A stretch of DNA of 64,000 nucleotides from Flavobacterium collinsii (GTDB taxonomy: Bacteria; Bacteroidota; Bacteroidia; Flavobacteriales; Flavobacteriaceae): contig NZ_CADCST010000083.1 in assembly GCF_902804485.1 (NCBI RefSeq), positions 62,001 to 126,000 on the forward strand. The letters run 5' to 3'. The notes under the pieces were generated by a model. The model was not told where the DNA came from, ran no database searches, and was given only the letters and a program-made list of their open reading frames with translations. Made by a program: the position numbers and the translations under genes. Each line of letters begins with the position of its first letter. The first letter of the stretch is position 1. This document shows positions 54,508 to 63,058 of the stretch, piece after piece.

Positions 54508-55203
54508 CTATTTATACTTACTCAAATCCAGATTAAGAATAGCACCTACTTTGCTAAACTCTTCATTAATCCTTGCATTCAGGATGAGTTGTTCGTTGTT
54601 TATTGGATGATTAAAAATTAACTGATGTGCATGAAGCATCATTCCTTTCAGATCAAAATTATCCAGCCATAATTTATTTTGTTTGTTGCAACCATGTGGG
54701 CGGCTTCCTAAAATAGGATGAAAAATATGTTTGAAATGTTTACGCAATTGATGCATACGTCCAGTTTCGGGAATTGCTTCTACCAAACAATACCGTGAGG
54801 TTGGTTTATTGTTAAATTCTAAATCAACTTCGGCATTTTGCAAACGATGAAAGTAGGTGATTGCATTTTGTTTAATGTCATCATCGTTGGTTAAATCATA
54901 ATCAATCGTTAGTTCTTCGGGTGACCAACCACGTAAAATGGCTAAATATTTTTTTTCGACTTCGCGTGTGGCAAAACGATCGTTCATAATTTTCAAAACC
55001 TCTTTATCCAGTGCAAATAACAAGACACCGGATGTTTTGCGGTCTAACCGATGAATAGGATAGACGTGTTGTCCTATTTGATTTCTCAGTTCCTGAATAG
55101 CATACACTTTTGCATCGCGCGCGTAAAATGATTTATGAACCAACAAACCACTTGGTTTATTAATGGCTATAATATATTCGTCCTGATAAAGAATTTCTAA
55201 CAT
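54508..55203 (-). CDS. RluA-family pseudouridine synthase
   Basis: 231 residues with the RluA catalytic motif HRLDRKTSGVLLFA (catalytic Asp in RLDR), preceded by IIAINKPSGLLVH and followed by YLAILRGW, TGRMHQLRKHF and the C-terminal region. It has no S4 domain. It resembles the TruC-type tRNA synthase (U65), a cytoplasmic RNA-modifying enzyme that is part of the core genome. It ends close to the DUF1826 relic on the other strand and marks the resumption of core genes. Confidence 0.9.
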   Translation of the reverse strand: MLEILYQDEYIIAINKPSGLLVHKSFYARDAKVYAIQELRNQIGQHVYPIHRLDRKTSGVLLFALDKEVLKIMNDRFATREVEKKYLAILRGWSPEELTIDYDLTNDDDIKQNAITYFHRLQNAEVDLEFNNKPTSRYCLVEAIPETGRMHQLRKHFKHIFHPILGSRPHGCNKQNKLWLDNFDLKGMMLHAHQLIFNHPINNEQLILNARINEEFSKVGAILNLDLSKYK

Positions 55204-55215
55204 TTGGCAAAAGTA

Positions 55216-55241
55216 AAAGAGATTTCGATTGAAATCTCTTT
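55216..55241. terminator. Perfect hairpin between rluA-type gene and YqaE
   Basis: AAAGAGATTTC (55216-55226), loop GATT, GAAATCTCTTT (55231-55241): an 11-bp perfect stem at the 5' side of the minus-strand synthase. It would act as a terminator only for transcripts entering from the left on the plus strand, or as a 5' UTR structure on the minus strand. Confidence 0.55.
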
Positions 55242-55263
55242 TATGGCTTATTTATTTTCCGTT

Positions 55264-55345
55264 CAAGACTTGAGTAGGTAGCGCAAAGTCACAGACATTT
55301 GGGCATCGTGCTTATTGTCAGATGAATATTTCGCAGAACAGAGGG
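55264..55345 (+). repeat. Degenerate REP-like element (family of the RAYT)
   Basis: CAAGACTTGAGTAGGTA followed by GCGCAAAGTC, ACA, GAC-A-TTTGGGC, then a decayed end (ATTTCGCAGAACAGAGGGG). It shares its first 40 bp with the copy at 59656. The 3' half is eroded. Confidence 0.7.
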
Positions 55346-55470
55346 GCGTATTGAATTCTTAATTACATTATATAGTCTTTTTTTGAAACAAAATGACTGG
55401 AATGACGTCTAACGATTTTGAGATGATTTAAATTTCTCTGTTTTTACTGTAATATTAAAACCAAAATACT

Positions 55471-55671
55471 ATGATGACCTTAATGGCTATATTTTTTCCT
55501 TCGCTGTCCTTTCTTCTGAGGGGAAAACTTCTGACCGCTCTTTTGTGTCTAATACTGCAGATTACGCTGATAGGATGGATACCTGCAGCCATATGGGCGG
55601 TGCTGTCACTTGAGAATTCCAGAGCTGACAGAAGAAATGCCAAACTTATTAAGGCAGTGAAAGCAAAATAG
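55471..55671 (+). CDS. YqaE/Pmp3-family membrane peptide
   Basis: 66 residues with two membrane helices and the family pattern: an N-terminal hydrophobic segment, FLLRGKLLTALLCLILQITLIGWIPAAIWAV and a charged tail (DRRNAKLIKAVKAK). Pmp3/YqaE peptides sit in the inner membrane, are often induced by membrane or salt stress, and their mechanism is not settled. The start could be either of two adjacent Met codons. Confidence 0.82.
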   Translation: MMTLMAIFFPSLSFLLRGKLLTALLCLILQITLIGWIPAAIWAVLSLENSRADRRNAKLIKAVKAK

Positions 55672-56069
55672 AATGAGCTGGAAAAAAAGAAAATAGATTT
55701 TATAATGAGGTATTGTTTGTATCGATGCGAGGGCAATCAAAGGAATTTATACGGTAAGCCTTCGGATTTTAGCAAAAATCTAAGACCATAAACGCAGTGT
55801 TTGAAATAAGTTTACGAATTTTAATTATATTCGTAAGGTACTAAATCATCTCGAGGGCTACCGAAGGTTTAGTTCAACAGTTACTACAAAGGATTTGAAT
55901 ATTGGCTTAATTTAAAGATAGTTTTGTATTTGAAAATTAGTGTTTAACCGAAAGTTTAGGCTTTCTTAATACTGAGCTGCTTGTAGCGCGAGAACGTTAG
56001 CAGCAAATGCAAAACTAAAAACTACCAAAGCAGTGGATATCTTAACAAGAAATTAAACAATCTGACCTC
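55672..56069. other. Intergenic region with a short inverted repeat
   Basis: About 400 bp without a gene. TAAGCCTTCGG near 55754 and CCGAAGGTTTAG near 55861 are inverted copies ~100 bp apart, and ACCGAAAGTTTAGG near 55947 is a third relative. Their meaning is unknown. Confidence 0.45.
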
Positions 56070-57467
56070 ATGAAAACAACTTTATTATCTATTATTCTCC
56101 TTGTTTTTAAGCTAAAACTCTTTGCTTGTACAATAGTTTCCGGGGTTGACACTAAAGGTCAAACTTGGGTTATGAATAACGAAGATTTCTTTCACACATA
56201 TTCAAATTACGTTAATGTATATCCTGCCACTAAAACTTCATTAGGGTATATAACGCTCACTTACGGTTCACCTGAAAGTGGGATTCAGGGAGGGGTAAAT
56301 GAAGCAGGGTTGTTTTTTGACATCAACGCACTACCACCTCAAACTTATAAACTCAGCGTAGGCAGAAAGCCATATTCTGGTTCTATGCTTGATTATCTGC
56401 TTCAACACTGTAAGTCAGTACCACAGTTTCTTAAGTTATGGGAAACCCAATATATGCCAGAAATGAATGGAATACAGATTCACTTAGCGGATAAAAATGG
56501 CAATCTGGCAATTATTACTCCTGACACAATCGTAATCTCCAAAAAGCATTTAACCTCTACCAATTTTAACGTTTGTGAAGCTAACCCTGACAAAAGGGTA
56601 TGTTGGAGATATCCCATAGCAGAGAATATCATATCTGAAAATGGAATTAGCCAAAAGAGCTTAGTAAAAATTGCAGATGCAACTTCCTGGAAAGAATTTA
56701 CTACAACTTTATACACTAATATTCACAATCTTACTACGGGAGATATATGGTTTTATCTGGCAGAAGACTATGGTACACCTTGGCGTACAAATATCAGCAA
56801 ATTATTAAAAGGTGGGAAACAAAGTATTTTACTAGCTAGCATGTTCCCTAACAATAAAAGCTTAAAACTTAACATGCTAATTGAGACTGGTGGCAAATCC
56901 AATGACATAGAAACCTTTCTTGAAAAATCCAAATTGAGTAACACCCAAAAAGAGTCAATCCTGAGATTATCATTTTTAGATAACTTCTTTATCGAAAAGG
57001 ATTTCAATAAAGCGGCCCTCCTATTTCCTGAATGGGAAAAGTATAGCCACCTGAATAAAAGGCTTGATTCGATTGAGATGAAGATTACAAAAGCACAATA
57101 CTTGGCAACTATAGGAAACAATAAAAAAGCGGTTGATGAATTGAAGAGTATTAAAAAACCAACTTCACGAAGCGAGGAACTGTTAAGAAATCTTACCGAT
57201 AGTGAAGATTATAACACGACCATTAAACTGGAGGGATTTAAAGATGCGAAAGTCGTTTTGATCGAATTCAAAGGCGATTATAATCTTTTTCGTTTTTTAC
57301 GTAGTACCCCTGAAGGTTGGATAATGAAAATCAAATCCAGTAGAAAGGAATTAAAGTATTGCTTTTATGTTGATGGCAAGAGAATAGTTGATTCATCTCA
57401 ACCTATTATTGCTAAACAAGAAACCGTGAAGGGTGATTACGCAGACTTTAATATTCGAAAGTTATAA
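56070..57467 (+). CDS. Ntn-type linear amide C-N hydrolase (C45/choloylglycine-hydrolase-like)
   Basis: 465 residues. The signal peptide (~1-19) is followed at once by Cys20 in ACTIVSGVDTKGQTW, the N-terminal nucleophile exposed by signal removal. Next come WVMNNEDFFHTYS, GYITLTYGSPESGIQGGVNEAGLFFDIN and IQIHLADKNGNLAIITPD, the core strands of the choloylglycine-hydrolase/penicillin-V-acylase family. The C-terminal ~200 residues (helical, including NTQKESILRLSFLDNFFIEK) are extra to the hydrolase. It acts on amides in the periplasm, possibly acyl-homoserine lactones or acyl-amino acids; the substrate is unknown. A stand-alone gene. Confidence 0.82.
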   Translation: MKTTLLSIILLVFKLKLFACTIVSGVDTKGQTWVMNNEDFFHTYSNYVNVYPATKTSLGYITLTYGSPESGIQGGVNEAGLFFDINALPPQTYKLSVGRKPYSGSMLDYLLQHCKSVPQFLKLWETQYMPEMNGIQIHLADKNGNLAIITPDTIVISKKHLTSTNFNVCEANPDKRVCWRYPIAENIISENGISQKSLVKIADATSWKEFTTTLYTNIHNLTTGDIWFYLAEDYGTPWRTNISKLLKGGKQSILLASMFPNNKSLKLNMLIETGGKSNDIETFLEKSKLSNTQKESILRLSFLDNFFIEKDFNKAALLFPEWEKYSHLNKRLDSIEMKITKAQYLATIGNNKKAVDELKSIKKPTSRSEELLRNLTDSEDYNTTIKLEGFKDAKVVLIEFKGDYNLFRFLRSTPEGWIMKIKSSRKELKYCFYVDGKRIVDSSQPIIAKQETVKGDYADFNIRKL

Positions 57468-57598
57468 TTATATTTTTAAGTATCATAATAGAGTATTCAT
57501 AGAGACTAAGGCATCAGCCACTAACAGCTAGGGTTTCGTTGCGTGCGCAGCACGAGACTTCATGACTTGCATGTTTTAAGTTACATATTTGCAAGTGG

Positions 57599-57650
57599 GC
57601 GCAAAGTCGGAGACATTTGTAGCGCTTGTGAGGTATACTTTTCGGAGCGG
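57599..57650 (+). repeat. REP-like element, plus orientation
   Basis: GCGCAAAGTC-GGA-GAC-A-TTTGTAGCGC followed by TTGTGAGGTATAC and TTTTCGGAGCGG. The left arm is intact and the right arm is slightly changed. The flanking intergenic sequence (57468-57899) holds nothing else that I recognise. Confidence 0.85.
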
Positions 57651-57899
57651 TTTTTTTGCTTAAAACAGGTGTTTATACTTAACTCGTTTAGTTTTTTTAA
57701 CCTATTTTACAACGCTATACTTTGTATTATGGAATACCGTAATGCAAAGTATAGCGCGTTTTGTATGTTTAATAATTAATTTGAAATTCAATAGATTAGA
57801 ATTTAAAAATTATAATAAAAATAAAGATCAAACAATTAAGAGTCACCATAGCATACTTATACATTGCTGCCAGAACTAAATAAATATTAATAAATATAT

Positions 57900-58613
57900 A
57901 TGACTAGAAAATTTTATCGAGTAGAAAATAGTCCAATTAACCTGAATCAAGTATATCAAAGTAAAAATTATCAATATGGCCGAAATTTAGATTTTTCGTA
58001 TTATCAGCATTTTTTAAATGTATATTTTAATGTTATGAGACAGGTCGATATACCTTCAGATTTTTTTGTTTCTCTTAATAATAGAATATTTACGGAGTCA
58101 AATCTATATCGACAATATTTGAATGACTTAATCGCAGACGAAGAATATGTAGAATTGTATGCAGTAACAAATAATATTAATCATAGCGGTTTTAAAATAC
58201 CAGTTTCATTAATTAGTGATTTTATCAATAATTTTAAAGGTAACCAGCAATTTATTTTTTTTGACAATGGAATTTATCTTTGGGAATTTATCCTCGAAGC
58301 TGTTCGCTTAAACTGGTATAGTCACCTGCCTAAAAGATTGGAATCAGTATTTTTATTTGATGATTTAAAGAGTTGTCAGTATTATATTAAAGAACATTTA
58401 AACAATGTAGGGACAATTTATGAAGTTGAATTAATTCAAGTTGTGAAAATGTTTGAGGGGGACATGATGTTAATAGATAATGTTCAAAACCATATTCTTT
58501 TTTTAGATTTAATGACACAAATGAACGACTACTGGAAAGGTGTACATACGCAGGATCCAATAAGAGAAATCATATTTCAAGGAAGTTATTTGTACACTCG
58601 GATTATCAAATAG
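57900..58613 (+). CDS. DUF2441-like protein
   Basis: 237 residues, no signal peptide. The pattern of an N-terminal FYRVENSP, a central WEFILEAVRLNWYSHLPKRLESVFLF and the closing MFEGDMMLIDNVQ, DYWKG and EIIFQGSYLY resembles DUF2441 proteins, which have an ADP-ribosyltransferase-like fold in some predictions. I recognise the family loosely. It stands alone in an AT-rich accessory stretch next to the REP transposase. There is no antitoxin-like partner. Confidence 0.45.
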   Translation: MTRKFYRVENSPINLNQVYQSKNYQYGRNLDFSYYQHFLNVYFNVMRQVDIPSDFFVSLNNRIFTESNLYRQYLNDLIADEEYVELYAVTNNINHSGFKIPVSLISDFINNFKGNQQFIFFDNGIYLWEFILEAVRLNWYSHLPKRLESVFLFDDLKSCQYYIKEHLNNVGTIYEVELIQVVKMFEGDMMLIDNVQNHILFLDLMTQMNDYWKGVHTQDPIREIIFQGSYLYTRIIK

Positions 58614-58770
58614 TCTTATAAATTCCTGTCTTTTAATTAGTAAACTGAATGCGTTTTTTAGTTTATTACTTTATGTAATAGGTTAAGAGAGTTTAAAGTA
58701 ATTAATTTTTGTGATTTTAATTTTAAGGTTCTAGACTTAAATATACAATAGGTCTCCGAAGTGTCAAACT

Positions 58771-58964
58771 GAAAAGCTGGTAAATGTCTCTGACTCTTCC
58801 TCTTTCAGTTAAAAAGTACTTTAAAAACAAATTAAACTCAGCATCTCAAAGAGTTCCTTATGAAAAGCTGCGCAAATGTCTCTGACTTTGCGCAATTTTT
58901 GTTGTTGTTATAAATTGTAACCGTCCCAAGAGTCTCTGACTCTTCCTCTTTCAGTTAAAAAGAG
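58771..58964 (-). repeat. Cluster of REP-like elements, opposite orientation to those downstream
   Basis: Three related copies lie upstream of the RAYT gene in reverse orientation. 58869-58894 reads TGCGCAAA-T-GTC-TCT-GAC-TTTGCGCA, a stem with one bulged T and a 3-nt loop. A 31-bp sequence starting GTCTCTGACTCTTCC occurs identically at 58786-58816 and 58932-58962. The second of these forms AAGAGTC-TCT-GACTCTT (58928-58944) and a second small stem CTCTTT/AAAGAG. The region 58614-59009 contains no gene. Confidence 0.85.
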
Positions 58965-59009
58965 TTATAAAATAAGTTAAATCTTATATTTTTGTAAAAA
59001 GATTTAGAA

Positions 59010-59609
59010 ATGAAAGAAGGATACATAATAAGAGATCAGACATTGCCACATTTTATAACTTCAACAGTTGTAGACTGGATAGATATTTTTGCACGTCAGG
59101 TTTACAGAGATATAGTCATTGAGAGTTTAAAATACTGTATTGATCATAAAGGAATGATTTTATATGGTTATGTTATTATGAGTAATCATATACATTTAAT
59201 TATTCAATCTGAACATGGAAAACTATCAGATTTAATAAGAGATTTTAAAAAATTTACTGCGAAAAATATTCTTGAAAAAATTCAGAATAGCCCTGAAAGT
59301 AGAAGGGAATGGATGTTAGAACGTTTTAGATTAGCAACCCAAAGCCATTCAAGAAATAAAGAATATCAATTCTGGCAGTATGGAAATCATGCAGAAGAAA
59401 TTTATAGTAATGAATTTATGTGGTCAAAATTAGATTATATACATTTAAATCCTGTAAAGGCCGGACTTGTTGCTAAAGCGTCAGATTATATTTATTCAAG
59501 TGCAACTAATTATGTTTGTGATTCAGGCTTGTTAAAAGTTGAAAAAGCTGACAGTCTAATAGTGAACGTTTTAGATAATAAATCGTTTATTCGTTATAAT
59601 CAATATTAA
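59010..59609 (+). CDS. REP-associated tyrosine transposase (RAYT, IS200/IS605-like)
   Basis: 199 residues with the Y1 transposase layout: the HUH motif His60-x-His62 in SNHIHLII, helix RDFKKFTAKNIL, and Tyr143 in LDYIHLNPVKAGLV, the candidate catalytic tyrosine. RAYTs do not move themselves as IS do; they recognise REP palindromes. The gene is flanked by inverted REP-like clusters (58771-58964 minus, 59656-59726 plus), the classic layout. A small hairpin AAGTC-GGA-GACTT (59622-59634) follows its stop by 12 bp. It is intact in length and has no terminal inverted repeats of an IS. Confidence 0.92.
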   Translation: MKEGYIIRDQTLPHFITSTVVDWIDIFARQVYRDIVIESLKYCIDHKGMILYGYVIMSNHIHLIIQSEHGKLSDLIRDFKKFTAKNILEKIQNSPESRREWMLERFRLATQSHSRNKEYQFWQYGNHAEEIYSNEFMWSKLDYIHLNPVKAGLVAKASDYIYSSATNYVCDSGLLKVEKADSLIVNVLDNKSFIRYNQY

Positions 59610-59621
59610 GATATCGGTTTA

Positions 59622-59726
59622 AAGTCGGAGACTTATTAACGTTTTATTTTTTGATGAAGACTTGAATAGGTAGCGCAAAGTCGTAGACATTTGCGCAGCA
59701 CTTGTGAGGTATACTTTGTGTAGCGG
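59622..59726 (+). repeat. REP-like elements 3' of the RAYT
   Basis: AAGTC-GGA-GACTT at 59622-59634 is a minimal hairpin. At 59656-59726 there is a full copy: GAAGACTTGAATAGGTA, then GCGCAAAGTC-GTA-GAC-A-TTTGCGC (59673-59696), then AGCACTTGTGAGGTATAC and TTTGTGTAGCGG. The stem is 10 bp with one bulged A and a 3-nt loop. Confidence 0.88.
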
Positions 59727-59745
59727 ATTCTTACTCCCTAAGAAA

Positions 59746-60333
59746 TTACTTTGTTTTAGTAGAGTCAATATAAAATTTATGAATTTGCTCTTGTACTCTG
59801 TAAAATGCTTGAGTATATTTTTGACGCATATCGGTCAATCTTCCAGCTAAAGCAGGATTCGATTTTTCCATATCATTAAGTTGATAGAATAGTTGGTCGA
59901 CATTATAATCTTTGTATTCTATATGTAGATATCCTCGTTGCACAACATTATCGACGATGCAATCACTCCCATTTATTGCTGCACTTAAAAGACATTTCAA
60001 ATGCCCAGAATCATAATTATATACCAGTTTATCATCTTTAAACATAAATGAAAGACTTTCAGCACGATAGTCAATTTCCTGAGCTATTTTTTCATGATTC
60101 TGTATTAATAGTAAACGTGCTTTTGTATGTGTTGTATACTCCGTGTAGGCCCAGGTGAATAAGCCGACAAACACAGTTGAGAGTAGCCATATTCCAAAAG
60201 CACTATTGAAAAAGGTATATACGGTTACCGAGGATACAGTCCTTGGTGTTACTTGTTCTTGCAAAGCTCCTCGTACTTGAACTCTGAACAATTCTTCCTC
60301 TTTAATTTTTTCTTTTTCTTGAAGACTTAACAT
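59746..60333 (-). CDS. Small single-helix membrane protein, unknown
   Basis: 195 residues starting at the Met of MLSLQEKEKIKEEELF (60333). The open frame extends upstream to 60594, but that part translates the REP repeat at 60509-60632 and low-complexity sequence, so the later start is preferred. A membrane helix at ~45-67 (FFNSAFGIWLLSTVFVGLFT) follows a charged cytosolic segment. The periplasmic or cytosolic rest (helical, with NDMEKSNPALAGRLTDMRQ) has no known domain. It may be a remnant accessory gene or a partner of the defence pair. Confidence 0.5.
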   Translation of the reverse strand: MLSLQEKEKIKEEELFRVQVRGALQEQVTPRTVSSVTVYTFFNSAFGIWLLSTVFVGLFTWAYTEYTTHTKARLLLIQNHEKIAQEIDYRAESLSFMFKDDKLVYNYDSGHLKCLLSAAINGSDCIVDNVVQRGYLHIEYKDYNVDQLFYQLNDMEKSNPALAGRLTDMRQKYTQAFYRVQEQIHKFYIDSTKTK

Positions 60334-60508
60334 GATAGAATTAATTTGATTAGAACAATAAATGTAAGGATATTTCGCAAAGCCTGAATTAGTTTGATGG
60401 GAAACTATATCATTTTTAGAAAATGAAATCTGTTCCTTTGACGCCTTTTTGAATTCAATAGTTTCATTCTTAAATTTTAATGATTTTATTTGTTTTTTAT
60501 CATGGAAT

Positions 60509-60632
60509 GCGCAGCGCTTGGGAGGTTTACTTCGCAAAGTCGGAGACATTTGGGCAGCACTTGTGAGGTATACTTTGCGGAGCAGGGGGGACATTTGCGC
60601 AGCGCTTCTGAGGTATACTTTGCGGAGCGGGG
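60509..60632 (+). repeat. REP-like elements, two to three tandem copies
   Basis: From 60509 to 60632 the unit appears about 2.5 times: TGCGCAGCGCTTGGGAGGTT (start of a copy), CGCAAAGTC-GGA-GAC-A-TTTGGGC, AGCACTTGTGAGGTATACTT, TGCGGAGCAGGGG, then ACATTTGCGCAGCGCTTCTG, AGGTATACTTTGCGGAGCGG. The tail ACTTTGCG can also pair with the CGCAAAGT arm. It lies upstream of the Gabija-type operon. Confidence 0.88.
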
Positions 60633-60862
60633 AATTAACTTCACTGGTTTTTTTTATGGCTTTATGTTTTTAAGAATAATTCTGGATTTATGGAAAACCA
60701 TAATACATCTTTGTTTTTTTTGAGTAGTATTGTAGTTTAATACTGATTTATGCTTCAAAATATATTTAAAGCGAAGTGTCTTCTGTAGTCAAAATAGGAA
60801 CACTCAGCCTAGCATTGAAACGTTAAGAAAATGATATACTAACTCTTCTATATAAATAAACC
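60633..60862. other. Promoter region of the Gabija-type operon
   Basis: About 230 bp, no gene. I see no perfect TAnnTTTG box. Confidence 0.4.
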
Positions 60863-63058
60863 ATGAAAATTGACTTTGCAAGAATAAAAAATTTTAGAAA
60901 ACTTAAATCCTGTAAAATTGAGTTTTCTGACAAAGAAACCATATTTGTTGGTGCAAATAATAGCGGAAAAACAACTGCTATGGATGCTCTTATTACCTTT
61001 TTAGAAAGAAAGGAATTTAAAACTCAGGATTTCACAATCTCAAATTGGACTGAACTAAATAAGATTGCCGAAGTATGGGTCACAAAAGAAACTTTAGAAC
61101 ATGAGGATAAAAGCATTAAATTGCTTGAACCGTATTTACCGTCTTTAGATTTATGGTTTAATGTCGATATTAAGGAATTAAGATACGTAAGTCATATTAT
61201 ACCTTCACTTGAGTGGAATGGAGGTCTATTAGGTTTAAGATTAGTATTGCATCCTAAAAACATAGAAAAACTGATTGAAGAATATAATCTTGCGAGAAAA
61301 AAGGTAATAGACCTTAATACAAAATCAGGAAAAGCTGTAGAACTTTGGCCTATGAGTTTTTGGCAATTTTGTGACAAGAAGGTAAATACTTTGTTTGAAA
61401 TAAAATCATATCTATTAGATCCTGATAAATATGATGAAGTTCAGGATTTATCAGACAATAATGTAGAACTTGAAGGTAATCCTTTAAATGGTTTAATTAA
61501 AATTCACACAATAAATGCTCAACGTGGTTTTAGTGATGCTAATACAGATAATCCAGAATCTAATAGTACAAAATCTTTATCTTCCCAACTTCGTTCTTAT
61601 TATGATAAACATTTAAATCCTTCGATAGAACCTAATGAAAAAGATTTGGAAGCACTCGAAAAACTAAATCAGGCGCAGATTACATTTGATAACAATTTGA
61701 CTTCAAGTTTTGAAGCTCCCCTTAAGGAATTAAGTGACTTGAATTACCCTGGATTTGGAAATCCGCAAATAACATTAGCATCACTTATAAAAGCTACAGA
61801 TGGCTTAGACCATGATTCAGCAGTTAGATACAATTTAGCTGAGGGACTAACATTACCAGAAAAATATAATGGATTAGGTTATCAAAATTTAATTTCTATT
61901 GTTTTTAAATTAATTCGATATCGAGATGAATGGATGATGAATGGTAAAAATTTATTAGAAAAAGAAAATATAATAGAACCGATTCATTTAGTTCTAATAG
62001 AAGAACCCGAAGCTCACTTACATGCACAAGTCCAGCAAGTTTTTATAAAAAAAGCATACGAAATTTTAAGAGCACATGAACATTTAGGAATCAAAACAGA
62101 TTTTACTACTCAGTTAGTAATCAGTACTCATTCTAGTTATATAGCGCATCAAAAATTTGAAAGTTTAAGATATTTTAAAAGAACTAATATTACATCCACA
62201 ACGCCTACCTCTGAAGTGTTGAGTATAAAATCAGTATTTGATTCTACTATACCAGCGGAAAAAGAAACTGAAAAATTTGTAGTAAGATATCTAAATACAA
62301 CGCATAATGATTTGTTCTTTGCTGATGCAACTATTTTAGTGGAAGGCCCAGCGGAAAGGATACTTATTCCTCATTTTATTAAAAATCATCACGAAATTCT
62401 AGACAGTTGCTATATAACAATATTAGAAATTGGAGGAAGTCATGCGCATAGATTAAAACCACTTATTGAAAAGCTAGGGTTAATTACTTTGATTATCACA
62501 GATTTAGATTCTCAAGAAAAATATTCAGATACTTCGTCAGACCCGCCAAAGGACAAATACAAAAAAAGTCAGCCAAAATTAAATAGTAATCAAATTACTA
62601 ATAATGATACTTTGAAAAATTGGAATCCTAAGTTGAAAGAGATTGATGAACTGATAAAATTAGATTTTAATGGTAAATTGTTGACAGATTATCCTATTCG
62701 AGTTGCTTATCAAGCAGAAATCGATTTATCGGGAGTTAAAGTCTATCCTTACACATTTGAAGATGCACTAGTCTTAGAAAATATTGAGAAGTTTAAGGAG
62801 ATTGAAGCAACATCTGGTTTGTTAAAAAAAATGGTTCAAGCCGTTAATGAAGATAATCCAAATAATGCTGCAGAAAAAGCTTATACAGCTATAAATAGTG
62901 ATGGTGCAAAAAAAGCTGAATTTGCACTTAACGTGTTGTACTTTGAAGCACCTGAAGAATTAAATGTACCAACTTACATTAAAGAAGGTTTAGATTGGTT
63001 AGAAGATGTTTTAAAGCCTATTAAAAATATTGTTGAATCTGAAACTACAACATCATGA
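60863..63058 (+). CDS. OLD-family ATPase/TOPRIM nuclease, GajA-like (Gabija)
   Basis: 731 residues. An ABC-type ATPase head has Walker A GANNSGKT (30-37), the signature-like YNGLGYQNLI (335-344), Walker B HLVLIEEPEAHLHAQ (375-389) and the switch His423 in VISTHSS. It is followed by a TOPRIM domain with Glu494 in ILVEGPAE and Asp547/Asp549 in TDLDS. This is the class 2 OLD layout that sits in tandem with a UvrD-like helicase. In Gabija, GajA is a sequence-dependent DNA-nicking enzyme held in check by nucleotides and assembles with GajB against phage. At 731 residues it is longer than the ~580-residue reference. Its stop overlaps the next start (ATGA), so GajA and GajB are translationally coupled. 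Confidence 0.85.
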   Translation: MKIDFARIKNFRKLKSCKIEFSDKETIFVGANNSGKTTAMDALITFLERKEFKTQDFTISNWTELNKIAEVWVTKETLEHEDKSIKLLEPYLPSLDLWFNVDIKELRYVSHIIPSLEWNGGLLGLRLVLHPKNIEKLIEEYNLARKKVIDLNTKSGKAVELWPMSFWQFCDKKVNTLFEIKSYLLDPDKYDEVQDLSDNNVELEGNPLNGLIKIHTINAQRGFSDANTDNPESNSTKSLSSQLRSYYDKHLNPSIEPNEKDLEALEKLNQAQITFDNNLTSSFEAPLKELSDLNYPGFGNPQITLASLIKATDGLDHDSAVRYNLAEGLTLPEKYNGLGYQNLISIVFKLIRYRDEWMMNGKNLLEKENIIEPIHLVLIEEPEAHLHAQVQQVFIKKAYEILRAHEHLGIKTDFTTQLVISTHSSYIAHQKFESLRYFKRTNITSTTPTSEVLSIKSVFDSTIPAEKETEKFVVRYLNTTHNDLFFADATILVEGPAERILIPHFIKNHHEILDSCYITILEIGGSHAHRLKPLIEKLGLITLIITDLDSQEKYSDTSSDPPKDKYKKSQPKLNSNQITNNDTLKNWNPKLKEIDELIKLDFNGKLLTDYPIRVAYQAEIDLSGVKVYPYTFEDALVLENIEKFKEIEATSGLLKKMVQAVNEDNPNNAAEKAYTAINSDGAKKAEFALNVLYFEAPEELNVPTYIKEGLDWLEDVLKPIKNIVESETTTS

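Noticed and set aside
59010..59609. Complete IS200/IS605 insertion sequence
   Set aside because: There is no tnpB and there are no conventional IS ends; the gene is flanked by REP-like repeats in inverted orientation, as for a RAYT.
60334..60594. Upstream start of the small membrane protein at 60594
   Set aside because: These 87 codons partly translate a REP repeat; the Met at 60333 directly precedes the coherent protein.
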